DNA of 64,000 nucleotides from Defluviicoccus sp. (GTDB lineage: Bacteria; Pseudomonadota; Alphaproteobacteria; MPNO01), in the NCBI GenBank assembly GCA_028821395.1, contig JAPPGP010000192.1, positions 24,608 through 88,607 of the forward strand. The letters run 5' to 3'. The notes under the pieces are model-generated. The model worked only from the letters and a program-made list of their open reading frames with translations, had not been told where the DNA came from and ran no database searches. A program made the translations under genes and the position numbers. Of the stretch, positions 8,151 through 19,823 are shown in pieces. How positions within the stretch are numbered: position 1 is the first letter of the stretch; every line of letters starts with the position of its first letter.

Positions 8151-10208
8151 CTAGCCGTCCCCGTCCTGCTTCTTCTCGGCGTCCCGGGCGAGGCTCGCCG
8201 CGTCCCGCGCCGAGCGGAAGACGTCGCCGAGGCGCGCGACATTGGCGTTCTCGATGCCGATCTCCTTCATCATCTCGTCGATCAGCGGGCTCTGCACCCG
8301 GTAGCGCAGCACGCTCTCCACCACCTCGTCGGTCGGGCTGCGCCCGGATCCGCCGCCCGAGCCGGCGAGGCCGTCGACATGGAGAATCTTGATCCCCTCG
8401 ATGTTCTCCATCGGCCGGACGCTCTCGCGGATGATGCCTTCCAGGCGGTCGAGCAGCCGGGCGCGCAGCCGGGCGGCGCGGGCATCCTCGGTGAGCACGT
8501 TCTCCGCCTCGTTGCGCAGGCGGTCGGCCTCGGCCGCCACCTCCGCCGTCACCCGGTCGGCCTCGGCGGCGATCTTCGCCATGTCGGCGTCCTTGCCGGC
8601 GATGATCCGGTCGATGGCGGCGATGCGTTCTGCGACCTCCGTCTCGCGCACGGTGGCCACCCTCTCCTCGGCCTCGGCCGCGCTGGCGCGCACCGATTCG
8701 GTCGCGATGCGCGCTTCCGCCTCCTCGGAGTTCTTCTTGAGGATTTCGATCTGGCGTTCGATCTCGGCCAGCTCCACCGTCATCTCGCGTTCGACCTCGA
8801 GCCGCCGGATCTCGCGCTGCTGAACGATTCGGGCCTCCTCGATCCCCCGGTCGGACAGGATGCGCGACCGCTCGACCTCCTCGCGCGCGGCGATCTCGGC
8901 CTCCTCGACCGACCTGCGCTGATCGATCTGCTGGGACTGCAGCAGCCGGTCGCGCTCGATCCGCGCCTTGTCCAGCGTCTGGTCCTGGGCGATCCGCGCG
9001 GCCTCCACCTCCTGCTGCGCCTCGATGCGGGCGGTCTCGGTCTGCCGGTTGCGCGAGATGTCGCGGGCTTCGGTCTCCGCGTCGGCGAGGATCTGCGCCT
9101 CGCGCAGCTGGCGTTGCGAGGCGATGCGGGCGCGCTCCAGATCCTCGTTGGCGGCGATCTCGGCGTTCTCCAGATCGTGACGCTGGCGGATCTGCTCCTG
9201 GCGCACCTGGCGTTCGCGCTCGATGCGCGCGCTCTCCAGCGTCTGTTCCTGGGCGATGCGGGCGCGCTCCACTTCCTCCTGCGCGCGGATCTCGGTCTCC
9301 TCCAGGGTGCGGCGGCGTTCGATCTCGAAGCCGCGGGTCTCCTGCTGGCTGGCGATACGCGCCTGCTCCGCTTCGCTCTCCCGGGCCGCCTGGATGCGGG
9401 CGACCTCGGCGCGCTGGTCGGCGCGCAAAGTCTCCAAAGCGCGCTGTTGGTTGAGCCGCGCGTCCTCGCTCTCCTGCTCCAGCTTCAGCGTCTGCTTCTC
9501 CGCCTCGAGATTCTGGCTGCGGATGGCGACCATCGAGGACTGCTCGATGTCGTTGCGCAGCTTGCGCCGCGTCTCGATGGTCTCGATCAGCCGGGTCAGG
9601 CCCTCCGCGTCGAACCGGTTGGACGGGTTGAAGAACTCGAGATTAGTCTGGTCCAGGTCGGTGATCGCCACCGATTCGAGCTCGAGCCCGTTCTGCGCCA
9701 GCGCCACCGCGGCGCGCTCCTCGACCGCGCCGACGAAATCGCCGCGGCGCTCGTGCATCTCGTCGAGCGTGCGCTCGGCGGCGACCGAGCGCAGGGCGCC
9801 GACGAACTTGCCCGACAGCAGCTCGGCCAGGCGTTCCGCCTCCAGCGTGCGCCGCCCCAGCGTCGACGCCGCGGCGGCCACCGCCGCCCTCTGCTGCAGC
9901 ACCCGCACGAAGAACTCGGCCTCGATGTCGACGCGCACCCGGTCGCCGGTAATCACCGCGTTGTCGCGGACGCGCGAGATCGGAATCCTCACCACGTTGA
10001 GGTTGACCGGCGTCACCTCGTGGACGATCGGCAGGACCAGCGCCCCGCCATTGATCACCACCTTCTCGCCGCCGAAACCGGTACGCACGAAGGCGACTTC
10101 CTTGGTCGAGCGGTGATACAGCCAGTTGAGCAGATAGACGATCACCACGATGGCGATGATCGCCACGATGAGCCACAGGATGATGCTCCCGATCAGGCTT
10201 CCCGTCAT
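8151..10208 (-). CDS. Flotillin/SPFH family membrane scaffold protein with long coiled coil
   Basis: 685-residue membrane-anchored protein. A single N-terminal membrane helix (about residues 7-27, Ile/Val-rich) is followed by an SPFH/band-7 domain (about 30-190; VRTGFGGEKVVINGGALVLP and the flotillin-like VRVDIEAEFFVRV). An unusually long charged coiled coil follows (about 205-590), then a small C-terminal oligomerisation region (GIKILHVDGLAG) and a charged tail. Flotillins assemble into inner-membrane microdomains. The ATG at 10208 has a GGAGG site. The gene sits inside a catabolic/transport run, between the PEP-hydrolase-like and SRPBCC genes, which is unusual: bacterial flotillins usually sit with NfeD-type genes, and none is seen here. 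Confidence 0.9.
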   Translation of the reverse strand: MTGSLIGSIILWLIVAIIAIVVIVYLLNWLYHRSTKEVAFVRTGFGGEKVVINGGALVLPIVHEVTPVNLNVVRIPISRVRDNAVITGDRVRVDIEAEFFVRVLQQRAAVAAAASTLGRRTLEAERLAELLSGKFVGALRSVAAERTLDEMHERRGDFVGAVEERAAVALAQNGLELESVAITDLDQTNLEFFNPSNRFDAEGLTRLIETIETRRKLRNDIEQSSMVAIRSQNLEAEKQTLKLEQESEDARLNQQRALETLRADQRAEVARIQAARESEAEQARIASQQETRGFEIERRRTLEETEIRAQEEVERARIAQEQTLESARIERERQVRQEQIRQRHDLENAEIAANEDLERARIASQRQLREAQILADAETEARDISRNRQTETARIEAQQEVEAARIAQDQTLDKARIERDRLLQSQQIDQRRSVEEAEIAAREEVERSRILSDRGIEEARIVQQREIRRLEVEREMTVELAEIERQIEILKKNSEEAEARIATESVRASAAEAEERVATVRETEVAERIAAIDRIIAGKDADMAKIAAEADRVTAEVAAEADRLRNEAENVLTEDARAARLRARLLDRLEGIIRESVRPMENIEGIKILHVDGLAGSGGGSGRSPTDEVVESVLRYRVQSPLIDEMMKEIGIENANVARLGDVFRSARDAASLARDAEKKQDGDG
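8736..9461 (-). repeat. Tandem 33-bp (11-residue) coding repeats in the flotillin coiled coil
   Basis: Residues 250-491 of the flotillin parse without gaps into about 22 units of 11 residues with consensus A-R-I-x5-L-E-x (for example ARIAQEQTLES, ARIERERQVRQ, AEIAANEDLER, ARIEAQQEVEA). A higher-order duplication of eight units (88 residues) is visible: residues 312-362 closely match 400-450. Eleven-residue (hendecad) periodicity predicts a nearly straight, weakly supercoiled helix bundle. Confidence 0.8.
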
Positions 10209-10221
10209 GATCCGGCCCTCC

Positions 10222-11044
10222 CTATCCTTCCACCCTGATCGCCTTGAAGGCTCTTGTCTGTTCGGTCAGGGCGATTTCCGTCGGCAGGCGCTCCATCGAT
10301 GAGGCGCCGTAGAAGCCGTGACAATTCTCCGTCTCGTTCAGCACGTATCGCGCGTCCTCCGGCATGGAAACCGGCCCACCGTGAACCAATACCACGATCC
10401 CGGGATCGATCCGCATCGCGGCGGCGGCCCAGGCATCCACCCTGGCGGGGCAGTCTTCCAGCCTGACCGCGGTTTCCGCGCCGATGGACCCGCCCGTGGT
10501 CAGGCCGAGATGGCAGACCACGATATCGGCGCCGGCCCGCGCCATGGCCTCCGCCTCGTCCTCGCAGAAGACATAGGGCGTGGTCAGCATGTCCTTCTCG
10601 TGCGCCATGCGGATCATGTCGACCTCGAGCCCGTAGGACATGCCGGTCTCTTCCAGATTGGCCCGGAAGGTGCCGTCCATCAGCCCGACCGTCGGGAAAT
10701 TCTGCACCCCGGAGAAGCCGAGCCGCGACAGCCGGTCGAGATAGGAATCGAAGATGCAGAACGGGTCGGTCCCGTTGACCCCGGCGAGCACCGGCGTGCT
10801 GCGCACCACGGGCAGCACTTCGTGCGCCATCTCCACCACCACATCGTTGGCGTTGCCGTAGGCGAGCAGGCCGGACATCGAGCCCCGTCCCGCCATGCGA
10901 TAGCGCCCGGAATTGTAGATCACGATCAGGTCGATGCCGCCTTCTTCCTCGCACTTGGCGGACAGCCCCGTCCCCGCCCCGCCGCCGATGATCGGAATGC
11001 GGGCGGCCTTCATGGCGCGGAACTTCTCGACCAGGGCCGTGCGT

Positions 11045-11058
<14 letters not shown>
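10222..11058 (-). CDS. Phosphoenolpyruvate hydrolase family protein (TIM barrel, Tm-1 C-terminal-half homologue)
   Basis: 278-residue protein of the PEP-hydrolase-like TIM-barrel family. Recognisable segments are [21 protein letters not shown] near the N-terminus, [31 protein letters not shown] and [16 protein letters not shown], plus a C-terminal [16 protein letters not shown]. The family is mostly uncharacterised. Its relatives include the C-terminal barrel of the tomato Tm-1 protein. I chose the ATG at 11058 (MPRFERT), which overlaps the upstream Tm-1-like fusion gene by 14 bp, so the two products are likely made in a fixed ratio and may form one complex. The flotillin gene follows after 13 bp. 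Confidence 0.85.
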
Positions 11059-13289
<2,231 letters not shown>

Positions 13290-13318
<29 letters not shown>

Positions 13319-14099
13319 GCCCGAGATAGAGCTCCTGGATCTCGGGATCGTTCTCGATCTCTTCGGGCGTGCCCTGTCTGAAGATGTGCCCGTTGTGCAT
13401 CATGGTGACCCGCTCGGCGACGCGCAGCGCGACATCCATGTCGTGCTCGATGATGATGAAGCCGATATGCGGTGGCAGCGATTGCAGAATCTCCACCAGA
13501 TCGGCGCGCTCGCTCGGCGAGAGTCCGGCCGCCGGCTCGTCGAACAGGATCAGGCGCGGCGCGCCCGACAGGGCCAGCGCGACCTCGAGCTGGCGCTGCT
13601 GCCCGTGGCTGAGCTCCGCCACCGGCGTATCGCGCCGGTCGTCGAGGTGGACGGCGTTCAGCAGGGTTTCGGCCATCTCCATCGCGCCGTCGTCGGGCCG
13701 GGGACGAAGCAGCGAAAAGCGCCCGCGCCCGACGCCGCGACAGGCGAGAAAGATGTTCTCGATGACGCTGAGCCCGCCGAACAGCAGCGATATCTGATAG
13801 GTCCGGCGGAGGCCGCGACGGATCCGCTCGTGAACCGGCAGATACGTCACGTCCTCACCGAACAGTCTGACGCGCCCCGAGGTCGGCGGAAAGTCACCCG
13901 TGATCGCATTGAACAGGGTGGTCTTTCCGGCTCCGTTGGAACCCAGCACCGCCCGCCGCTCGCCGGCGCGAACGGTCATGTCGATGTCCGCCATCGCCAC
14001 CAGCGCGCCGAAAAGGCGGCCGACGCCGGTCAGCTCCAGCGCGAACTGCCCGGCCTGCGGCAGGGCGGAACGCGGGACGGCGGTGCCGGGCTCGTCCAA
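13290..14099 (-). CDS. ABC transporter ATP-binding protein, LivG-type
   Basis: 269-residue cytoplasmic ATPase of a branched-chain amino acid/amide/urea-type importer. Walker A is GSNGAGKTT, the signature is degenerate ([12 protein letters not shown], as is usual for LivG), Walker B is [12 protein letters not shown] and the H-loop is [10 protein letters not shown]. The best start is a TTG at 14099 (MDEPGTAV) with GAGGA just upstream; no ATG lies in a plausible place. It sits between the binding-protein gene (32 bp upstream) and the LivF-Tm-1 fusion (overlapping). Confidence 0.88.
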
Positions 14100-14131
14100 C
14101 GGGTCCTCGGTCGCGCGCGGTTCGCCGCGCC

Positions 14132-15385
14132 CTAGTTGCAGGGCGGGTTGGTGCGGCTGACCTGGCCGTATTTCAGGAACTGCTCATAGGGCAGCCCGAA
14201 GGTCTGGGATACCTGCTTGGTAACCCCGATCGTCTTGTTGACCAGGTTGCCGCCCGGGCCTTCGACGACTTCCGTCAGGAAGATGTCGGCGATGGCGTTG
14301 CGCCGCTCGTCGAGCGAGACCATGCCGGTCGGCGTCTCGAACTTGAGCGACGACAGCGCCGCGCGCAGCTTCTTGCCGCCGTCCGACAGATCGCCATTCA
14401 CCTTGTCGAGCGCCAGCAGCGCGGCCTTGGCGTTGATGTAGTAGCCATGCGCGAACAGCGACGGCGAGGGGAACCCGCCCTTCCCCGCGAACATCTTCTT
14501 GTACTGCGCGACGAAGGCGGCCCAGCGCGGGTCGTCCCAGGTATCCGAAATCGGTCCGGCCGAGGGCGTGCCGATCACGGTCTCGCGGATCTTGCCCTTG
14601 GAGCCGAGCACGGTCTGGTCGACGGTGATCGACCCGCCGATCAGCGGCAGGTCGCCGCCCGCCTGCTGGTACTGGCTCAGGAAGTTGATCGCGTCCGCTC
14701 CGCCGAGCGCGACATAGATCGCATCCACGTCGTCGGGCAGCGCGGCGATGACCGAGGAATAGTCCTTGTTGCCGATCGGCACCCAGAACCGCGCATCGAC
14801 CGGCGCCTTGCCGCCGAGCCGGCAGAACGGCTCGAGGAAGCCGAAGACCTGGGTGTAGGGGAAGGAGTAGTCCTCCGCCAAGACGGCGACCTTGCGGTAC
14901 TTCTTGACGTTGTACGCGTACTCGCCGAGCCCGGCCATCCACTGGGCGCCCTCCGTGGAGAAACGGAAGAAGTTGGACGCCGGGTTGCGGAGCGTCGTGT
15001 CCTGCGCCGCCGAGGTTCCGTTGATGAAGGTGACGTTGGGCTTGGTCTTGGCGTAGTCCTTGACCGCCAGCCCCTCGGAGCCGGACAGCGGACCGACCAT
15101 GATCTGGACGCCGTCCTGTTCGACCAGCTTGCGGGTCGCGCGGATGGCGCTGGCGGGCGATGCGTCGGACGATCCGGTGATCAGCTCGATCTTCTTGCCG
15201 CCGGCCATGTACTTGGCCTCCTCCAGCGCCATCTGGATGCCGCGGATGCTGTCCTGGCCCGGCGCGGCGAAGGCGCCTTCGAGCGTCGCAAGCCCGCCCA
15301 TCTTGATGGTGTCCTGTGCGCCGGCCGGGCTTGCGATGGCCAGCACCGCGGCCGCCAGCAGGGTGTTTCTGGCAATTTGCAGCAT
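14132..15385 (-). CDS. ABC transporter substrate-binding protein, LivK/AmiC-type (peripla_BP_6)
   Basis: 417-residue periplasmic binding protein of the Liv-type importer. The signal peptide is MLQIARNT plus an Ala-rich core ending SPAGAQ. The mature protein starts DTIKMGGLATLEGAF, the typical first strand of type I periplasmic binding folds, and ends with KYGQVSRTNPPCN. I chose the ATG at 15385, which has a GGGAGAAAA site; the frame runs further upstream inside the permease gene but that part is a shadow. It lies 14 bp after the LivM-type gene. Ligand unknown; this family binds amino acids, amides, urea and aromatic acids. Confidence 0.9.
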   Translation of the reverse strand: MLQIARNTLLAAAVLAIASPAGAQDTIKMGGLATLEGAFAAPGQDSIRGIQMALEEAKYMAGGKKIELITGSSDASPASAIRATRKLVEQDGVQIMVGPLSGSEGLAVKDYAKTKPNVTFINGTSAAQDTTLRNPASNFFRFSTEGAQWMAGLGEYAYNVKKYRKVAVLAEDYSFPYTQVFGFLEPFCRLGGKAPVDARFWVPIGNKDYSSVIAALPDDVDAIYVALGGADAINFLSQYQQAGGDLPLIGGSITVDQTVLGSKGKIRETVIGTPSAGPISDTWDDPRWAAFVAQYKKMFAGKGGFPSPSLFAHGYYINAKAALLALDKVNGDLSDGGKKLRAALSSLKFETPTGMVSLDERRNAIADIFLTEVVEGPGGNLVNKTIGVTKQVSQTFGLPYEQFLKYGQVSRTNPPCN

Positions 15386-15399
15386 GTATTTTCTCCCTC

Positions 15400-16467
15400 T
15401 CACATGCGTTTGGGCGAACCGGCGGAATGCCAGTCGTCCCGATTGGCGCGCGCGCCCCAGAGGACGTTCGCGCGAGGCAGCCGGAGCTTCGACTCCGCCC
15501 GGCGCCACAGGCCGAGCATCCCGTCCGGCGAGAACAACACGATAAGCAGGAACGCCAAGCCGATCACGGTGTTGAATCGCTCCCGGTCGATTAGGTCGAT
15601 CGCGAAGTTCTCCAGGAGCACGAAGGCGATGGCTCCGAGGAACGGCCCGATCGGCGCCGCGAGCCCGCCGATCACGGCGATCACCAGGATGTCGATGACC
15701 ATGTCGACGCCGACCAGACCGGGGGAAACGCGGCCGTTGAACCAAACCAGCAGCACGCCCGCCGTTCCGGCGATCACGCCGGCGTAGAAATAGGCGACGA
15801 CGCGATGCGAGAAGACATTGATGCCGAGCGCGCGCACGCGCCTGGGATTGTCTCGCACCGCCTGGAGCCCCAGCCCGAATGACGAGCGAGCCCCGTAGAG
15901 CACGGCGAAATAGAAGAAGGCCGCGACCGCCAGGCAGAGATAGTAGAACGGCGTGGGGTCCCGCCAGTAAACCCCGAACAGGGTCGGCGGCTCGATCCCG
16001 GCAAAGCCCGTGAAGCCGTTGAAGATGACGTAGTTCTGGCGCACGAAGTAAAAAAAGGCGACGGCGATCGCCAGCGTGATCATGATCGTGTAGATGCCTT
16101 CGGTGCGCGCGGAGATCGCCCCGATGAAGGTGCTGAGCAGCGCCGCGCCGAGGATCGCGATCGCCGCCGTCAGCCACCACGGCCAGCCCAGCCCCATGAC
16201 GCCGACGCTGTTGGTGCCGAGGATCGCCATGATGTATGCGGCGAAGCCGGCGACCGTCATCTGGGCCAGGCTGACCATCCCGCCATAGCCGGCCAGCATG
16301 GTGAGCGACAGCGCGATGGTGCCGAGGATCAGCGAATAGGCGCCGATCTGGAAGGTGAAGAAATCCGACGCAAACAGCGGGTAGCCGAGCAGGAAGACCG
16401 CGAGCAGCAGGATCGCCGGGTTGATGCCCAGCGGCCAGGCGGACGATCTTCCCGCCGCGCCGAACAT
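15400..16467 (-). CDS. Branched-chain amino acid-type ABC permease, LivM
   Basis: 355-residue inner-membrane permease of the Liv-type importer with about 8-10 hydrophobic segments. The family segments LTMLAGYGGMVSLAQMTVAGFAAY and the later ALGINVFSHRVVAYFYAGVIAGTAG (LivM loop) are clear. It starts 1 bp after the LivH-type stop, so the two are translationally linked. Confidence 0.9.
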   Translation of the reverse strand: MFGAAGRSSAWPLGINPAILLLAVFLLGYPLFASDFFTFQIGAYSLILGTIALSLTMLAGYGGMVSLAQMTVAGFAAYIMAILGTNSVGVMGLGWPWWLTAAIAILGAALLSTFIGAISARTEGIYTIMITLAIAVAFFYFVRQNYVIFNGFTGFAGIEPPTLFGVYWRDPTPFYYLCLAVAAFFYFAVLYGARSSFGLGLQAVRDNPRRVRALGINVFSHRVVAYFYAGVIAGTAGVLLVWFNGRVSPGLVGVDMVIDILVIAVIGGLAAPIGPFLGAIAFVLLENFAIDLIDRERFNTVIGLAFLLIVLFSPDGMLGLWRRAESKLRLPRANVLWGARANRDDWHSAGSPKRM

Positions 16468-16468
16468 G

Positions 16469-17479
16469 TCAGCGGGTCCCCATGATGCCCTGGGGCCGGA
16501 TGGCGAGGACGCCGACCATGATCACGAAGGTCAGGACCACCGCATAGGTAGGGAAGTAGGCGAGGCCGAACTGTTCGGCGAGGCCGATCAGCAGGGCGCC
16601 GATGGCGGCCCCGGTGACCGAGCCCAGCCCGCCGACGATGACCACGACCAGCGAAGCCAGCAGGTAGCGGATGTCCTCGCCCGGCGCGATGGAGAGCGCC
16701 GTGCCGCCGACGACCCCGGCGAACCCGGCGAGCCCCGCGCCGATGGCGAAGACCAGGGCGAAGACGAGCTGCACGTTGACGCCCGACGCCGCCAGCATCT
16801 CGCGGTCGTTGACGCCGGCCCGGATCATCATGCCGACGCGGGTGCGGTTGAGGAATATCCAGAGGCCGATCCCCACCGCGACGGCGACCCCGAGCACCGT
16901 CAGCCGGTACATCGGGTACTTGATGAACACCGGCGCGCCGGAAGACTTGACGACCGAGATCACCGGCAGGACCACCGCGCCATACAGCCCCTCCGGCGTG
17001 TCGAACTGGTAGGTCGTGCCGGTCCAGACCGCGAGCATCAGGTCCGCGGCGATGATCGAAATGCCGATGGTCACCAGGGTCTGGCGCAGCTCGTCCCCCT
17101 CCATGCGGCGGAAGATCGCCACCTGCAGCAGGATCCCGCTGACCGCGATCACCAGGAAGGCGACGGCGAGGCCGAAGAACCAGCTTCCGGTCGCCTCGGC
17201 CACCTCGTAGCCGATATAGCCGCCGAGCAGGTACATCGAGCCATGCGCCAGGTTGACGTTGCGCATCAGGCCGAAGACCAGCGTGAACCCGCTCGCCACG
17301 AGAAAGTAGAGGCCGCCGAGGGTGATGCCGTTGAGCAGCGTGTTGACGAAGGTCTTCTTGCGCCCGATGGCGTCGATCAGCCAGCCGGGCCACACCGCGA
17401 AGATCAGCCACAGCAGCGCCGCCGCGAACAGCACGACCCCGAGAACCAGGAGCGTCCGGCGCTGCATCGGTCTGGGCAC
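16469..17479 (-). CDS. Branched-chain amino acid-type ABC permease, LivH
   Basis: 336-residue inner-membrane permease, first gene of the long minus-strand run. An N-terminal membrane segment (residues 8-28) precedes NTLLNGITLGGLYFLVASGFTLVFGLMRNVNLAHGSMYLLGGY, the hallmark LivH region, and the C-terminus has IRYLLASLVVVIVGGLGSVTGA. The start may be the GTG at 17479 or the ATG at 17467; neither has a strong ribosome site. Promoter control of the whole run should lie in the region 17480-17837, shared with the divergent lipoprotein gene. Confidence 0.9.
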   Translation of the reverse strand: MPRPMQRRTLLVLGVVLFAAALLWLIFAVWPGWLIDAIGRKKTFVNTLLNGITLGGLYFLVASGFTLVFGLMRNVNLAHGSMYLLGGYIGYEVAEATGSWFFGLAVAFLVIAVSGILLQVAIFRRMEGDELRQTLVTIGISIIAADLMLAVWTGTTYQFDTPEGLYGAVVLPVISVVKSSGAPVFIKYPMYRLTVLGVAVAVGIGLWIFLNRTRVGMMIRAGVNDREMLAASGVNVQLVFALVFAIGAGLAGFAGVVGGTALSIAPGEDIRYLLASLVVVIVGGLGSVTGAAIGALLIGLAEQFGLAYFPTYAVVLTFVIMVGVLAIRPQGIMGTR

Positions 17480-17837
17480 CGCCGGTCAGGCCCCGATGCG
17501 GCGTCCGGGCGCGAGCGTCGTCGCCACGCGTATCGAACGGGCCGCGGGAACGGCCCACGACGCTGTCATCGTCGATCCTCCCCGTCCAACCGCAGCGACG
17601 CCCTGCACACCATGCACCCCGGTCGCCCGACACGCCCGCCGGACACCCGCCGCGCCGTCGGTTCCGGTCTCAAGCGTCGCCGGACAGTCTGTCCAAATTC
17701 GCCCGAACCCGCAACCGCGTAACGGCATCGGGCGGCCATGTGCGGAAGGTTCGCCTCCCGATTCGCGCTTGGTCGTCGCGGCGCCGCCGGGGTGGGTTAC
17801 AATTCGAAGGGGATCGGGATTCGGGACAAGTTTCGCC
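17480..17837. other. Divergent intergenic region, no gene
   Basis: 358 bp between the Liv-type run (minus) and the SLT lipoprotein (plus). I see no convincing gene or repeat. A TACAAT sequence at 17798-17803 could be a -10 element for the plus-strand lipoprotein, but no good -35 lies 16-18 bp upstream. Promoters for both directions are expected here. Confidence 0.4.
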
Positions 17838-18461
17838 GTGAGACCCGTCAACGCGATCTGCATCGCCCTTGCCGCGGCCTTGCTCGTTGCGGGATGCACC
17901 TCCGCCCCGCCGACGCGGCAGGCGGATCTGTGCGCGGTCTTCGAGCAAGAGCCCGACTGGTACGACTACGCGCAGAGCTCCGCGAAGAAATGGGGGACGC
18001 CGGTGCACGTGCAGATGGCCTTCGTGCGCCACGAGTCGAGCTACCGGGCCCACGCCCGTCCGCCGCGCAAGTGGTTGTGGTTCATCCCCTGGGGGCGCGT
18101 GTCCTCGGCCAAGGGCTATGCCCAGGCCCAGGACCCGGTATGGTCGGAGTACCAGGCCGAGCGGGGCCGGCTGTTCCGGAGCCGCTCGGACATGGAGGAC
18201 GCGCTCGACTTCATCGGCTGGTACAACCACAAGACTTGGCGCCAGCTAAAGATTCCCCGCACCGACGCGTACCGGCTCTATCTCGCCTATCACGAAGGGC
18301 GGGGCGGCTACAGCCGCGGCAGCTGGAAGAAGAAGCCCGGGGCGCGGCGCACCGCGGAACGGGTGAGCAATACCGCCCGCAGATACAAATCGCAGCTCGC
18401 GCAATGCGAGCAACGCTTCCGCTGCGATTCCTGGTATCAGATCTGGCCCTTCTGCGGCTGA
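17838..18461 (+). CDS. Transglycosylase SLT domain-containing lipoprotein
   Basis: 207-residue predicted outer-membrane lipoprotein. The GTG at 17838 opens a signal peptide ending in lipobox LVAGC (Cys20). The SLT-like domain follows, with FVRHESSYRAHARPPRK carrying candidate catalytic Glu66, then KGYAQAQDPVW, WYNHKTW and YLAYHEGRGGY, matching the order of lysozyme-like lytic transglycosylase motifs. Expected role: cleavage of peptidoglycan glycan strands in the periplasm. A longer in-frame extension upstream exists but lacks a signal peptide and covers the intergenic region, so I rejected it. It is the only cell-envelope gene among transport genes and is probably unrelated to them. Confidence 0.85.
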   Translation: MRPVNAICIALAAALLVAGCTSAPPTRQADLCAVFEQEPDWYDYAQSSAKKWGTPVHVQMAFVRHESSYRAHARPPRKWLWFIPWGRVSSAKGYAQAQDPVWSEYQAERGRLFRSRSDMEDALDFIGWYNHKTWRQLKIPRTDAYRLYLAYHEGRGGYSRGSWKKKPGARRTAERVSNTARRYKSQLAQCEQRFRCDSWYQIWPFCG

Positions 18462-18503
18462 CCGCGGAGTCCGGCGGGTGCCCGAAGGGGGCCTGCTTGC
18501 GCC

Positions 18504-19823
18504 TCAGCCTATCAGTCTCGGAAAGGTCAGCGTGAGCGCCGGGAACAGCACCAGCAGCGCGACCCGCACGGCATCCGACAGCAGGAAGGGGACCACCCCC
18601 TTGTAGGTCTCCGTCATCGGCACGTCCTTCGCGAACGAGTTGATGATGAAGACGTTGAGCCCGACCGGCGGGGTGATCAGCCCGACCTCGACCACGATCA
18701 GCGCGATGATGCCGAACCAGATCTTGGTCTCCTCGCCGTCGAGCCCGAAGTCGAGCCCGGCGATGATCGGCCACAGCACGGGGACCGTGAGCAGGATCAT
18801 CGCGAAGCTGTCCATGATGCAGCCAAGCGCGATGAAGAAGATCAACACGACCGCCAGCACCGCCATCGGGCTGAGGCCGCTCTCGCCGATGAGCTCGGCC
18901 AGGATCAGCGGCATCCGGGTGAAACCGAGGAACGCGTTGAAGAATTCGGAACCCAGCAGGACCATGAAGATCGCGGCGGTGGGGATCGCGGTGCCGACCA
19001 GGCAGTCGAGAAAATCGTTCAACCCCATCCGCGCCTTGGCGAAGGCGATCAGCCCGGTGCCGAACGCGCCCACCGCGGCACCCTCGGTCGGGGTGAAGAT
19101 CCCGACATAGATGCCGCCGATGACCAGGACGAATATCAGCAGCACCGGCCAGACGTCGAGCAGGCCACGCCACTGCTCCCGCCGGCTCGCGCGGTCGCCG
19201 ACCGGACCGGCATCGGGGCGCAAGCGCACATAGATGCCGATCGCGAGCACGTAGCCGAGCGCCGCCAGGATGCCCGGCACCATCGCGGCCTGGAACAGGG
19301 TGACGATGTTGGCCTCGGTGATGATGGCGTAGAGCACGAGCACGATGGAGGGCGGGATCAGGATCCCGAGCGTGCCGCCGGCGGCCAAGGTGCCGGTCGC
19401 CAGCGCCCCCGAATAGCGGTAGCGGCGGAGCTCGGGGAGAGCCACCCGCGCCATGGTGACGGCGGTCGCGATCGACGACCCGCAGATCGCGCCGAAACCC
19501 GCGCAGGCGCCGACCGTGGCCATCGCGACGCCGCCCCGCCGGTGGCCGAGCCACAGATTGGCCGCCCGGAACAAGGCCGCGTTGAGCCCGGCCTTGGTCG
19601 CGAACTGGCTCATCAGCATGAACAGCGGCACCACGGAGAGGTCGTAGACATGATAGGTCCAGAACGGCGCGGTCTTGAGATAGTTGAGGAGCGGGCCGAC
19701 CCCGTTGATGATCGAGTACCCGGTAAGCCCCACCACCATCAGCCCGACGGCGATCGGGATACGCAGCGCCAGCAGGACAAGCAGGACGAGGAATCCCGCC
19801 GCCCCCAGCTCGGGTCCGGTCAC
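18504..19823 (-). CDS. TRAP transporter large permease, DctM-type (module 1)
   Basis: 439-residue, very hydrophobic 12-segment membrane subunit of a TRAP (sodium-coupled) importer. Family features are the N-terminal LRIPIAVGLMVVG, CAGFGAICGSSIATAVTMARVALPEL and GTLGILIPPSIVLVLYAI, plus the C-terminal ITPPVGLNVFIINS. The start is a GTG at 19823 overlapping the stop of the small subunit (GTGA). It forms one unit with DctQ and DctP upstream and ends 42 bp from the convergent SLT lipoprotein gene. Confidence 0.92.
   Translation of the reverse strand: MTGPELGAAGFLVLLVLLALRIPIAVGLMVVGLTGYSIINGVGPLLNYLKTAPFWTYHVYDLSVVPLFMLMSQFATKAGLNAALFRAANLWLGHRRGGVAMATVGACAGFGAICGSSIATAVTMARVALPELRRYRYSGALATGTLAAGGTLGILIPPSIVLVLYAIITEANIVTLFQAAMVPGILAALGYVLAIGIYVRLRPDAGPVGDRASRREQWRGLLDVWPVLLIFVLVIGGIYVGIFTPTEGAAVGAFGTGLIAFAKARMGLNDFLDCLVGTAIPTAAIFMVLLGSEFFNAFLGFTRMPLILAELIGESGLSPMAVLAVVLIFFIALGCIMDSFAMILLTVPVLWPIIAGLDFGLDGEETKIWFGIIALIVVEVGLITPPVGLNVFIINSFAKDVPMTETYKGVVPFLLSDAVRVALLVLFPALTLTFPRLIG

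Noticed and set aside
8736..9461. Regular spaced repeats that could suggest a CRISPR or minisatellite
   Set aside because: The repeats are exact multiples of codons, degenerate, and encode the hendecad coiled coil; there are no conserved repeats with unique spacers.
8379..10238. 619-codon plus-strand frame with repeats of Leu, Asp and Arg
   Set aside because: Antisense shadow of the flotillin repeat; its periodicity only mirrors the 33-bp repeats of the real gene.
14132..16180. 682-codon frame seeming to fuse a permease-like region to the Liv binding protein
   Set aside because: The upstream part is a shadow inside the LivM gene; a signal peptide and good ribosome site mark the true start at 15385.
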